Shown here: positions 18,761-26,824 of the stretch, in pieces | How the letters are laid out: each line of letters begins with the position of its first letter | How positions within the stretch are numbered: position 1 is the first letter of the stretch | Assembly (NCBI GenBank): GCA_963798075.1 | Contig: CAWCRU010000006.1 | Span: 186,001 to 250,000, forward strand | Origin: DATAOG01 sp963798075 | Lineage (GTDB): Bacteria > Pseudomonadota > Alphaproteobacteria > Geminicoccales > Geminicoccaceae | DNA: 64,000 nt | Direction: 5' to 3' | Notes under the pieces: model-generated | The model's database searches: none | Told to the model about the DNA's origin: nothing | What the model saw: only the letters and a program-made list of their open reading frames with translations | Made by a program: the position numbers and the translations under genes

Positions 18761-19954
18761 ATGACCAACCAGGCCGAGGTTCAGGCCCAGGCAAAGATCA
18801 ACGTCGGGGTGATCGGCACCGGCTTCGTCGCCCGCCACTTCACCTACGAGCTGGAACGCCGCCCCGGTTACCGCCTGGCGAGCGTGCTGACCCGCCGGCC
18901 GCTGGACCGCTGCCCGGACTTCCCGCGCGCGGACGCCCTGACCGATTCGCTCGACGCCCTGATCGCCGCCAGCGACGTGGTCTTCGAATGCACGGGCGAT
19001 GCCTTCTATGCCGCCGGCACGATCGGCCGCGTGCTCGATGCCGGCCGCCCGGTCGTGACCCTGAACGCCGAGTTCCACGCCACGATCGGCTCGCACTTCG
19101 TCGAGCGCGGCCTCCTCAGCGAGGCCGAGGGCGACCAGCCCGGCTGCCTCGCAGCCCTCGCCGAGGACGCGGTCGCGACCGGCTTCACCCCGCTCGTCTA
19201 TGGCAACATGAAGGCCTTTTTGAACCGCAACCCGAGCCCGGACGAGATGCGCTACTGGGCCGAGCGCCAGGACTACTCGATCGAGATGGTGACCTCGTTC
19301 ACCGACGGCACCAAGGTCCAGATCGAGCAGTGCCTGGTCGCCAACGGCCAGGGCGCCGGGATCGCCAAGGAGGACCTGATCGGCCTCGAGACCAGGGATC
19401 TCAAGGTCGCGGCGGTCGAGCTCGGCGCCGCCGCCGACCGGCTCGGCCATCCGATCAGCGAGTACATCCTGGATCGCGGCCTGCCGCACGGCGTGTTCAT
19501 CGTCGCCCGCCACGACGAGCGCCAGGCGACGCCTTTGCGCAACTTCAAGCTCGGCGACGGGCCCTACTACGTCCTGATCAAGGACTACTGCCTGGTCCAC
19601 CTCGAAGTGTTCAAGACCATCGAGCGGGTCGTGCGCGAGCGTCGGCCGCTGCTCAACAACCGGGCTTTGCCGCGGGTCAGCGTCGCGACCATCGCCAAGC
19701 GCGCGCTCAAGCCCGGCGAGGTCATCGAGCGCGGCTGCGGCAGCTTCGATATGCGCGGCACCTGCGTCAACATCGCCGACCGGCCGGGCCACGTGCCGAT
19801 CTGTCTTGCCAGCCGGATGCACGTCCGGCGGCGCGTCGAGCCGGGTCAGCTCCTGGTCATGGCCGACGTCGAGCTGCCCGAGACCGAGGCGCTCGCCGCC
19901 TGGCAGGCGATCGAGCGCCGCGTCCTCGAGCCCGAGCGGGCGCTCGCCCGCTGA
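18761..19954 (+). CDS. NAD(P)-dependent oxidoreductase with C-terminal SAF domain (COG4091-like)
   Basis: A 397-residue protein: an N-terminal Rossmann fold ('VGVIGTGFVARHFTYELE', 'SDVVFECTGDAF', 'VVTLNAEFHATIG'), a middle homoserine-dehydrogenase-like region ('NGQGAGIAKEDLIGLE'), and a C-terminal SAF-type domain ('ALKPGEVIERGCGSFDMRG'). This matches the predicted dehydrogenases of COG4091, often found in sugar or sugar-acid gene clusters. Reaction unknown. It heads a plus-strand run into rfbC (49-base gap), so it may act on a nucleotide-linked or free sugar derivative made by this locus; that is inference. Confidence 0.8.
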   Translation: MTNQAEVQAQAKINVGVIGTGFVARHFTYELERRPGYRLASVLTRRPLDRCPDFPRADALTDSLDALIAASDVVFECTGDAFYAAGTIGRVLDAGRPVVTLNAEFHATIGSHFVERGLLSEAEGDQPGCLAALAEDAVATGFTPLVYGNMKAFLNRNPSPDEMRYWAERQDYSIEMVTSFTDGTKVQIEQCLVANGQGAGIAKEDLIGLETRDLKVAAVELGAAADRLGHPISEYILDRGLPHGVFIVARHDERQATPLRNFKLGDGPYYVLIKDYCLVHLEVFKTIERVVRERRPLLNNRALPRVSVATIAKRALKPGEVIERGCGSFDMRGTCVNIADRPGHVPICLASRMHVRRRVEPGQLLVMADVELPETEALAAWQAIERRVLEPERALAR

Positions 19955-20003
19955 GCCGCGCCGGCCGCGCGGCCGCGCCCTTGCCACCAGCCAGCGAGAT
20001 CCG

Positions 20004-20564
20004 ATGGACATCCAGGCGACCGCGATCCCGGACGTGAAGGTGATCACGCCGGCCCGCTACGGCGACCACCGCGGCTTCTTCTCCGAGGTGTACAACCGGC
20101 AGGCGCTCGCCGAGGCCGGCATCGACGTCGAGTTCGTCCAGGACAACCATTCCTTCTCGGCCCAGCGCGGCACCCTGCGCGGGCTGCACTTCCAGCGCCC
20201 GCCCGCGACCCAGACCAAGCTCCTGCGCGTGCTGCGCGGTGCGGTGGTCGACGTCGCGGTCGATTGCCGGCTCGGTTCGCCGACCTTCGGCGAGCATGTG
20301 CTGGTCGAGCTGTCGGCCGCCGCCGGCAATCAGATCTTCTGCCCCAAGGGCTTCGCGCATGCCACCTTGACCATGGTCCCGGACACCGAGATCACCTATA
20401 AGGTCGACGCCTACTACGCCCCCAACCGCGACCTCGGCGTGCGCTTCGACGACCCCGATCTCGCGATCGCCTGGCCGATCGCGGCCGCTCAACTGGTGCT
20501 GTCGGACAAGGACCGCAACCTGCCCTGGTTCCGCGACCTGCCGGCGGTCTTCAGCTATCCGTGA
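20004..20564 (+). CDS. rfbC: dTDP-4-dehydrorhamnose 3,5-epimerase family protein
   Basis: A 186-residue cupin of the RmlC family. It has 'ITPARYGDHRGFFSEVYNRQ', 'FVQDNHSFSAQRGTLRGLHF', the catalytic histidine in 'LRGLHFQRPP', 'DVAVDCRLGSPTFG' and 'FCPKGFAHATLTM'. It should epimerise C3 and/or C5 of a dTDP-4-keto-6-deoxyhexose. The genes for the preceding dehydratase (rfbB) and the following reductase (rfbD) are not nearby; the next gene is a different epimerase/dehydratase. Length and motifs are complete. Confidence 0.9.
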   Translation: MDIQATAIPDVKVITPARYGDHRGFFSEVYNRQALAEAGIDVEFVQDNHSFSAQRGTLRGLHFQRPPATQTKLLRVLRGAVVDVAVDCRLGSPTFGEHVLVELSAAAGNQIFCPKGFAHATLTMVPDTEITYKVDAYYAPNRDLGVRFDDPDLAIAWPIAAAQLVLSDKDRNLPWFRDLPAVFSYP

Positions 20565-20607
20565 TCCTGCGATGAGGCCTGATCGTGCAATGAGGAAGGA
20601 CAACGGC

Positions 20608-21636
20608 ATGGAGCGCGTTCTCGTGACCGGCGCCGGCGGCTATATCGGGACCTCCCTGGTGCCGATGCTGCTCGCCCAGGGCTACAAGGTGCGGGCGCTC
20701 GACCGCTTCTTCTTCGGCCGCACCTTGCTGCCCGAGCACGAGCAGCTGGAGCTGATCAAAGCCGACAGCCGGCGCCTGGAAGCCGCTTATTTCGAGGGCG
20801 TCGACCACGTCATCGACCTGGTCGCGATCTCCAACGACCCGAGCGGCGAGCTGTTCCAGGATGCGACCTACCAGATCAACCACGAATCCCGCGTGCACTG
20901 CGCGATGCTCGCCAAGGCGGCGGGCTGCAAGCGCTACGTGCTGCCGTCGTCCTGCAGCATCTACGGCTTCCAGGAGCCGGGCGTGATCTGCACCGAGGAG
21001 CACCCGACCAACCCGCTCACGACCTACGCCAAAGCCAACGAGATGGCCGAGCACGGCGTGCTGCCGCTGGCCGACGACAGCTTTTGCGTCGTCGTGCTCC
21101 GGCAGGCCACGGTCTACGGCTACAGCCCGCGCATGCGCTTCGATCTCGCGATCAACGGCATGACCTACGGCGCCTGGAAGACCGGCGTTCTGCCGCTGAT
21201 GCGCGATGGCAGCCAGTGGCGGCCGATGGTGCACGTGCGCGATACCGCGAGCGCCCAGATCTTCATGCTCAAGGCACCCGGCGCCAAGGTCAGCGGCCAG
21301 CTCTTCAACATCGGCTCGGCCGCCAACAACTACCAGCTCGGACCGCTCGCCGAGACCGTCTGCAAGGTCCTGCCCAAGCCGGTCAAGATCGACTGGTACG
21401 GCGACGTCGACAACCGCTCCTACCAGGTCTCATTCGACAAGGTCGAGGCGCTCGGCTGGAAGGCCAGGTTCACCGCGCGCGACGGCGCCCTCGAGATCTA
21501 CGAGAAGCTGGAAGCCGGCGCGGTCGACAAGACCACCGAGACGATCACGCTCGAATGGTATCAGACGCTGACCAAGTGGCATCAGATCATCAAGGACGTC
21601 GAGCTCCACGGCGGCATCGTCAACATCAATCTCTAG
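20608..21636 (+). CDS. NAD-dependent epimerase/dehydratase (extended SDR) with altered YxxxK
   Basis: A 342-residue extended short-chain dehydrogenase of the nucleotide-sugar class. The nucleotide site is 'VLVTGAGGYIGTSLVPML'; 'LVAISNDPSG' and 'VLPSSCSIYGFQE' follow, and the C-terminus has 'PMVHVRDTASAQIFML' and 'FNIGSAANNYQLG'. The catalytic tyrosine is in 'TTYAKANEMAEH', but the lysine expected four residues after it is asparagine (Y-A-K-A-N). A lysine sits at +2 instead. Start ATG 20608 is fixed by AAGGA seven bases upstream; earlier in-frame ATGs at 20572 and 20590 lack such a site. Confidence 0.87.
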   Translation: MERVLVTGAGGYIGTSLVPMLLAQGYKVRALDRFFFGRTLLPEHEQLELIKADSRRLEAAYFEGVDHVIDLVAISNDPSGELFQDATYQINHESRVHCAMLAKAAGCKRYVLPSSCSIYGFQEPGVICTEEHPTNPLTTYAKANEMAEHGVLPLADDSFCVVVLRQATVYGYSPRMRFDLAINGMTYGAWKTGVLPLMRDGSQWRPMVHVRDTASAQIFMLKAPGAKVSGQLFNIGSAANNYQLGPLAETVCKVLPKPVKIDWYGDVDNRSYQVSFDKVEALGWKARFTARDGALEIYEKLEAGAVDKTTETITLEWYQTLTKWHQIIKDVELHGGIVNINL

Positions 21637-21651
21637 AAGAGAATTGGTGGT

Positions 21652-22227
21652 ATGGCACTATTCAAGGCGTCGCTCTTGCATCGTTCTGAGACGCCGCGGC
21701 CGGTGGAACCGTACGCACAGCGGGATTTGACGCGACTGACGCCGCCGGGGTTACTGGCGTTGCATGCCCGGATCATGGACGAACTTCGGCTGCGCGGGAT
21801 CACGCGCAGTGCCAATAGTCCCACCGGCGACCTTGCGGAGTACCTCTTCTGTAAGGCTTTCGGCTGGAAACAGGCCGGTAACTCCAGCGCCAACGTAGAC
21901 GCCATCGCGCCGGACGGCACTCGATACCAAATCAAGGGCCGCCGGTTGACGCGGCACAACGGATCGCGGCAACTCTCGGCCATTCGCGACCTCGGCGGTG
22001 GCCACTTCGATGTCCTGGCCGCCGTGCTGTTTTCGGCAGACTACGGCATCCAGCGGGCGGCGCTGATTCCGCACGCGGTCGTTGTGGGTTGCAGCGCGTT
22101 CGTCAGCCACACGAACAGCCACAGGTTTCTTCTGCGAGATCAGATCTGGGACACTCCTGGCGTCGAGGACGTGACGGAGAAGCTGCGGGCGATCACGTGG
22201 TCGGCAGCGGCCATATCGCAAATTTGA
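21652..22227 (+). CDS. DUF6998-like protein, possible PD-(D/E)XK nuclease fold
   Basis: A 191-residue protein of uncertain function. The central part 'TGDLAEYLFCKAFGWK', followed by 'NVDAIAPDGTRYQIKGRR', has the layout of a restriction-endonuclease-like core: an acidic residue in a helix, then D-x(n)-QxK on a beta hairpin. The N-terminal part 'YAQRDLTRLTPPGLLALHAR' is helical. The gene is less GC-rich than both neighbours and interrupts the nucleotide-sugar genes 15 bases after the epimerase stop. That suggests later insertion. No partner methylase or helicase is nearby, so I would not call it a restriction enzyme. Confidence 0.6.
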   Translation: MALFKASLLHRSETPRPVEPYAQRDLTRLTPPGLLALHARIMDELRLRGITRSANSPTGDLAEYLFCKAFGWKQAGNSSANVDAIAPDGTRYQIKGRRLTRHNGSRQLSAIRDLGGGHFDVLAAVLFSADYGIQRAALIPHAVVVGCSAFVSHTNSHRFLLRDQIWDTPGVEDVTEKLRAITWSAAAISQI

Positions 22228-22286
22228 TCGTCGCGCGCTGGCGCCTGTCCTAGGTTGAACCTCCTGCCTTGGGGAACCTTGGAACC

Positions 22287-23189
22287 ATGTGGAAAGGCAT
22301 CATTCTGGCCGGCGGCTCGGGGACGCGGCTGCATCCGGTGACCCGCGCCGTGTGCAAGCAGCTGCTGCCGGTCTACGACAAGCCGCTGATCTATTTCCCG
22401 CTCACCACCCTGATGCTGGCCGGCATCCGCGACATCCTGGTGATCACGACGCCCGAGGACCAGCCGGCCTTCGCGCGCCTCTTGAACGCCGGCGAGCAAT
22501 GGGGCCTGCGCATCAGCTACGCGGCCCAGCCCAAGCCCGAGGGGCTGGCGCAGGCGTTCCTGATCGGCCGCGACTTCATCGCGGACGACCACTGCGCCCT
22601 GGTGCTGGGCGACAACATCTTCTTCGGCCACTACATCCGCGAGGACCTCAAGCGCGCCGCTTCCCAGGCGGTCGGTGCCACCGTCTTCGGCTATCAGGTC
22701 AGTGATCCCGAGCGCTACGGCGTGATCGAGTTCGACGCCGCCGGGCATGCGATCTCGCTCGAGGAGAAGCCGGCCAGGCCCAGGTCCAACTACGCCGTCA
22801 CGGGCCTCTACTTCTACGACAACCAGGTGGTCGACATCGCGGCCTCGATCAAGCCGTCCCGGCGCGGCGAGCTTGAGATCACCGACGTCAACCAGCGCTA
22901 CCTCGAGCAGGACCGCCTGCGCGTCGAGCGCATGGGCCGGGGCTACGCCTGGTTCGATGCCGGGACCCACGACAGCCTGCTCCAGGCGGCCGAGTTCGTG
23001 CGCACCATCCAGCAACGCCAGGGCCTGCAGATCGCCTGCCCCGAAGAGATCGCCTACCGACTGAACTACATCGACGCCGCCCAACTCAAGCGCCTCGCAG
23101 CCCCCCTCGAGAAGACCGAGTACGGCCAATATCTCCGGCGCATCATCGCAGAGCAGGGCCCCCGCGACTGGGCCGACCTCGACCGATAG
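22287..23189 (+). CDS. rfbA: Glucose-1-phosphate thymidylyltransferase
   Basis: A 300-residue RmlA that joins dTTP and glucose-1-phosphate to give dTDP-glucose, the first step of dTDP-sugar synthesis. Nucleotide-binding 'GIILAGGSGTRLHPVT', 'KQLLPVYDKPLIYFPL', 'LVLGDNIFFGH' and 'NYAVTGLYFYDN' are all standard, and 'GRGYAWFDAGTHDSLLQAAE' closes the core. Start ATG 22287 (MWKGIILAGG) agrees with the family. With rfbC and the epimerase it points to a surface polysaccharide sugar. Confidence 0.96.
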   Translation: MWKGIILAGGSGTRLHPVTRAVCKQLLPVYDKPLIYFPLTTLMLAGIRDILVITTPEDQPAFARLLNAGEQWGLRISYAAQPKPEGLAQAFLIGRDFIADDHCALVLGDNIFFGHYIREDLKRAASQAVGATVFGYQVSDPERYGVIEFDAAGHAISLEEKPARPRSNYAVTGLYFYDNQVVDIAASIKPSRRGELEITDVNQRYLEQDRLRVERMGRGYAWFDAGTHDSLLQAAEFVRTIQQRQGLQIACPEEIAYRLNYIDAAQLKRLAAPLEKTEYGQYLRRIIAEQGPRDWADLDR

Positions 23190-23741
23190 CGGCCCACCCC
23201 CAGCCGCCAGGGTCGCCCCACGGCCAATCCTCGACCCCGTCGCCGCCCGGGCGCTTGTACCGCCACAGAAAAGAGTCGACCTCCGGCACCCGCACCGGGC
23301 CACGGTTGACCGTCGATGGCTTCGCCGGTGCCCTCGATCGGTCGGGCCTGAGCGCCGCCGGGCGCAGTTCTGGAGAAGATGTCGCGATCGCGAGGTCCGC
23401 ATCAGCCGAATGCTTACCTCCTCCACCCTCACTGACCCTCGTCCGGGCGGTTTGTGGCGGTGGTCCATGGCGCGTGGTCCGTGCCAATCCAGGCCCGGGC
23501 CTGGCCGGCGGCGCACGGATTCCCAGGATCGCATGGACCATCGAGCACCGGATGCGCGCCAAAGGTTAACGAAACCTCAAGGCCGGAGCGCGAAGTCCCG
23601 GTCTTCTGCTTGCGGCTCGGCCGCCCCCGGCGGCAAGGCGCGCGGACCCGTCCACTGGCGTAGCCCAGCCGCCGAGCCGCCCCGATGCGCTCGAGCCGGT
23701 GATCGCAGGCGGCTCGCCCGCTACCGGTGCCGGGGCTCGGC
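23190..23741. other. Intergenic region after rfbA
   Basis: About 550 bases. Reading frames are open on both strands, as everywhere in DNA this rich in GC, but none shows a domain or a plausible start with ribosome site. I see no RNA gene or repeat. It may contain an eroded gene that I cannot identify. Confidence 0.4.
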
Positions 23742-24095
23742 TCAGAGCCAGATCCAGGCGGCAGTATCGTCGTCGCGGCAGGCGGCGTGATAGAACCGCC
23801 CGCTCTGCTCCGCGAGGATCACCTCTTCTCGATAGTCGCGGCAGAAGTGGCCGGCGGCGCTGAGGTAGGTGCGGGTCGGCGTGATCGAGCCGCGATGGCC
23901 GGTAGCGTGGTTCCGCCAGCTGCGCGTCGCGCCGTCGGGCGCGATCTCGAGAGTCGCCTGGAGCAGTCCGGCCGCGAACGCGACGGCCTGATCGGTCAGG
24001 CGCTGGTAGAGGTCGGGATCGCCGCCGGTCAGACCGGCGCAGGCGGCCAGCAGCAGCGCGACCCCGAGCGGTGAAAGAAGCCGACGTGAGGGCAT
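23742..24095 (-). CDS. Small lipoprotein, RT0821/Lpp0805 surface-antigen type
   Basis: A 117-residue lipoprotein: the leader 'LLSPLGVALLLAACAGL' contains the lipobox 'LAAC'. The mature part ends in the short domain of 17-kDa surface antigens: 'SWRNHATGHRGSITPTRTYL', 'HFCRDYREEVIL', 'YHAACRDDDTAAW', with two cysteines likely to pair. It is probably anchored in the outer membrane; function unknown. Start 24095 follows GGGAG. It lies after, and on the same strand as, the EF-hand-like gene. Confidence 0.78.
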   Translation of the reverse strand: MPSRRLLSPLGVALLLAACAGLTGGDPDLYQRLTDQAVAFAAGLLQATLEIAPDGATRSWRNHATGHRGSITPTRTYLSAAGHFCRDYREEVILAEQSGRFYHAACRDDDTAAWIWL

Positions 24096-24134
24096 GGGCG
24101 AACTCCCGGGGCTCACGACGTCGGGGGGCGCCGT

Positions 24135-24983
24135 TCAGCCCGGGGCCGTCGCGGACGGGTTGCGGTCATCCGGCGCGCTGCCGAGCGCCTCGAGGTCGCG
24201 GCGGTCGACCACGCGATCGCCGTTGACGTCGAGATCGGCGCGCGCCCAGTCCCGATTGGCGCCGTTGCCGGGCTTGGCGGCGGCGATCGCCGTTTTGAGC
24301 CGCGCCTCGAGCGCGGCGATCCGCGCCGCTGCCCGATCCTCGCCCGCCGCGAGATCCGCTCGGGCCGCCTCGAGAACCGTCTCGATCCGGGCAATGCCGT
24401 TCTCGTAGGGCGTGCCGAAATTCGCCTGCAGGGCGCCGACCTTGGCGTCGTAGCCGAGCCGCCTGGCCAGCTCGACCATCGTCCGCACCCGCTCGCCGTG
24501 GTTCCTGAAGCCGTCGTCGCCGACCTGGCGCGGGCGCCAGCCGCGCTCGATCAACTCGACGGTCTCGTGCGCGGAGAAGCGATGCGCGACCCGGTCGTCG
24601 TCGCCCCTTGGACGGTGCCCGGGCGCATCGGCATGGCCGAGGGCGGCATCGTAGCGCTGATTGGCGTGCTCGATGTGCTCGTCCTGCCGGTCGGAGCCGT
24701 AGGCCCAGCCGCCGCCGTCGGCCTCCGGTCGACCATGCCCGCGATCCTGAGAGACGTCGTTCCGGTTGCGATTGTCCCGGTTGCCATTATCGTTGCCGCC
24801 GCCGTCGCTGCCGGCAGCGCCGCCGTCGCTGGCGGCCGCGACCTGCCAGGCGAACGCCATCGGGTATCGATCGAGCGCGACCGGCGCTGCGAACAGGGCG
24901 CCCGCGGCGCCGGCGGCCACGATCAGTCGTCCTGCCGGCGGCCGGCTCGATGCAGCCGCAGGCCGCGATCCGCACGCGCGCAT
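24135..24983 (-). CDS. Secreted low-complexity protein with C-terminal EF-hand-like motif
   Basis: A 282-residue protein I do not recognise. A hydrophobic stretch at about 18-45 ('IVAAGAAGALFAAPVALD') looks like a signal or anchor. Residues about 50-75 are a Gly/Asn/Asp/Arg-rich tract. The middle (about 130-230) is helical and Ala-rich: 'HETVELIERGWRPRQVGDDG', then 'ALEARLKTAIAAAKPG'. The end has 'ADLDVNGDRVVDRRDLEALG', a D-x-N-x-D-x-x-D loop with flanking helix, like a dockerin or EF-hand calcium site. Export and calcium binding are inferences. Confidence 0.6.
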   Translation of the reverse strand: MRACGSRPAAASSRPPAGRLIVAAGAAGALFAAPVALDRYPMAFAWQVAAASDGGAAGSDGGGNDNGNRDNRNRNDVSQDRGHGRPEADGGGWAYGSDRQDEHIEHANQRYDAALGHADAPGHRPRGDDDRVAHRFSAHETVELIERGWRPRQVGDDGFRNHGERVRTMVELARRLGYDAKVGALQANFGTPYENGIARIETVLEAARADLAAGEDRAAARIAALEARLKTAIAAAKPGNGANRDWARADLDVNGDRVVDRRDLEALGSAPDDRNPSATAPG

Positions 24984-25140
24984 GGCGTTCCCCTGGCGGA
25001 ACCTGGCATGCGTCGCTCGCGGTCCCGCGCTCGAAGGGGCGTCGCGGCGCGCGCACTCTTCCCTACTGTAGCGGGCCAGCGTTGGAGAGCCGTTAACGTG
25101 TCGGCAAGATTTGGCCGCGCCGCGCGGCCGGCAGTGGTGC

Positions 25141-25506
25141 TCAGGCCTTGGAATGGGTCAGCGCCGACCAGGCCAGCGCCAGCCAGCCGGCCATCAGCAG
25201 GAGCGCGCCCAGGGCACCGAGGCCGAGCACGTACGGCCCCGCCCCGAGCGCCCGCATGTAGAGGCTGCCGGAGGACAAGAGGATGCCGTAGAAGAACAGC
25301 CAGGCGACATTGTCGCGCGGCCAGCCGAGCGCGGACAGCCCCATGATCGCGAGCGCGTGGCTCATCTGCAGGCTGGCGCCGACCGCCATCAACAGATTGG
25401 GGTTGATCTCGGGGCTATGGAAGACCACGAACGCGGCGACCAGGCCGGCAAGGATTGCGATCACGGCATTCAGGGCGGCCACGCCAAGCCACGCCGTCCT
25501 GTGCAT
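25141..25506 (-). CDS. DUF423-family small membrane protein
   Basis: A 121-residue integral membrane protein with about four hydrophobic segments. The core 'LQMSHALAIMGLSALGW', 'GILLSSGSLYMRALG' and 'GALLLMAGWLALAW' corresponds to the conserved 'H-x-LA-x-LGL', 'SGSLY' and 'GG-x-x-x-LAGW' pattern of the DUF423/YgdD family. Function unknown. The start at 25506 has GGAGACG upstream. It is divergent from the asparaginase gene. Confidence 0.72.
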   Translation of the reverse strand: MHRTAWLGVAALNAVIAILAGLVAAFVVFHSPEINPNLLMAVGASLQMSHALAIMGLSALGWPRDNVAWLFFYGILLSSGSLYMRALGAGPYVLGLGALGALLLMAGWLALAWSALTHSKA

Positions 25507-25631
25507 CCTGCGTCTCCGTTGCCAACCCGCCCCGGGGGCTCGAGCTCGATCATCTATGCCACAGATCGACGGGTCGGGGCGACGCTGGCGCGAACCGTCG
25601 CCGTGGGTCCTTGGCGAGCGGACCGCCGGCG

Positions 25632-26681
25632 ATGAGCGCGCCCGAACTGAACCCCGCTCCGGTCGCCATCCTGGTGCTGCGCGGCGATCGTGTCGAGAGC
25701 CGGCATCGGGTCAGCTATGCGGTCGCCGACGCCGGCGGCCGGCGGCGGCATGAGGGCGGCGATCCCGACCGGGCGATCTTTCCCCGTTCGGCCGTCAAAC
25801 CCCTGCAAGCGCTGGTCCTTTTGGAAAGCGGCGCGGCCGCGCGCTTTGCGGTCGGCCCGGCGGAGCTCGCCCTGGCCTGCGCCTCCCACGGTGGCGAGGC
25901 GCTGCACGTCGAGGCGGTCCGGCGCTGGCTGGCACGCCTCGACCTCGACCAGGCGAACCTCGAATGCGGCGCCCATCCGCCGCTGCACGGACCCTCCGCC
26001 GAGCGCCTCGTGGCCGCCGGCAGAGCTCCCGAGCCGGTCCACAACAACTGCTCCGGCAAGCATACCGCGATGCTGGCGACCGCCCGCCACCTCGGCGCGC
26101 CGCTCGCCGGCTACAGCCACGCGGACCATCCGGTGCAGCGCCGGGTCGCGGCGGCCCTGGCCCAGATGGCGGGAGCGGCTGCCCTGCCGGCGCCGGCGCT
26201 CGACGGCTGCGGCCTGCCGACCTACCCCTTGACCCTTCGCGAGCTCGCGACCGCCATGGCGCGCCTTGCCGACCCGGCGCAGCTGGGTCCCGGCCGGCGC
26301 GCCGCCTGTCGCGAGATCTGCGCGGCGATGACCGCCCATCCGCAGCTGGTCGCAGGCTCGGGCCGGGCGTGCACGGCGATCATGACCGCAGTGCCCGGGA
26401 TCGTCGTCAAGACCGGCGCCGAGGGGGTCTATGGCGCCGCGCTGCCGGGGCCCGGGCTTGGCCTCGCGCTCAAGGTCGAAGATGGCGGCAGCCGCGCCGC
26501 ACCGGTCGCGTTGCTCGCTCTGCTCGAGGCCCTGGGCGCCCTCGGCCCCGAACAGCGCGCCGCGCTCGACGAGGTGGCGCTCCCGACGCTGCGCAATCAC
26601 GCCGGCCGGATCGTGGGTCGGATCGTTCCGGCAGCCGGCTGGCCGCAGCTCGCCGGCGCGTCGCCGCCGAGCCCGTCCTGA
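25632..26681 (+). CDS. L-asparaginase, class 3 (PF06089, Rhizobium ReAV type)
   Basis: A 349-residue asparaginase II of the serine-lysine type, unrelated to the EcAI/II enzymes; it hydrolyses L-asparagine to aspartate and ammonia. The catalytic Ser53-x-x-Lys56 ('FPRSAVKPLQ') and the zinc-related Cys140 and Lys143 ('HNNCSGKHTAML') are present with the same 87-residue offset as Ser48 and Cys135 in Rhizobium etli ReAV. 'ALDGCGLPTYPLTL' and 'GIVVKTGAEGVYGAALP' support full length. It stands alone between the DUF423 gene and the antiporter. Confidence 0.9.
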   Translation: MSAPELNPAPVAILVLRGDRVESRHRVSYAVADAGGRRRHEGGDPDRAIFPRSAVKPLQALVLLESGAAARFAVGPAELALACASHGGEALHVEAVRRWLARLDLDQANLECGAHPPLHGPSAERLVAAGRAPEPVHNNCSGKHTAMLATARHLGAPLAGYSHADHPVQRRVAAALAQMAGAAALPAPALDGCGLPTYPLTLRELATAMARLADPAQLGPGRRAACREICAAMTAHPQLVAGSGRACTAIMTAVPGIVVKTGAEGVYGAALPGPGLGLALKVEDGGSRAAPVALLALLEALGALGPEQRAALDEVALPTLRNHAGRIVGRIVPAAGWPQLAGASPPSPS

Positions 26682-26824
26682 CCGGCGCGCGTGGGCCGCC
26701 CATGCGGAGCCTCCCGGCGCCCCTGGTCCGCTTGATTGTGACCCAGCAAGATCGCTGCAACTCTTCGTTAAATGCGCAACCGCCTCTTAAGCCTGCCTCA
26801 ATCGCATGCTACTACGCTCGCGCG

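Noticed and set aside
23190..23741. Open frames on both strands in the region after rfbA
   Set aside because: No ribosome site, domain or signal; amino-acid composition is that of random GC-rich DNA.
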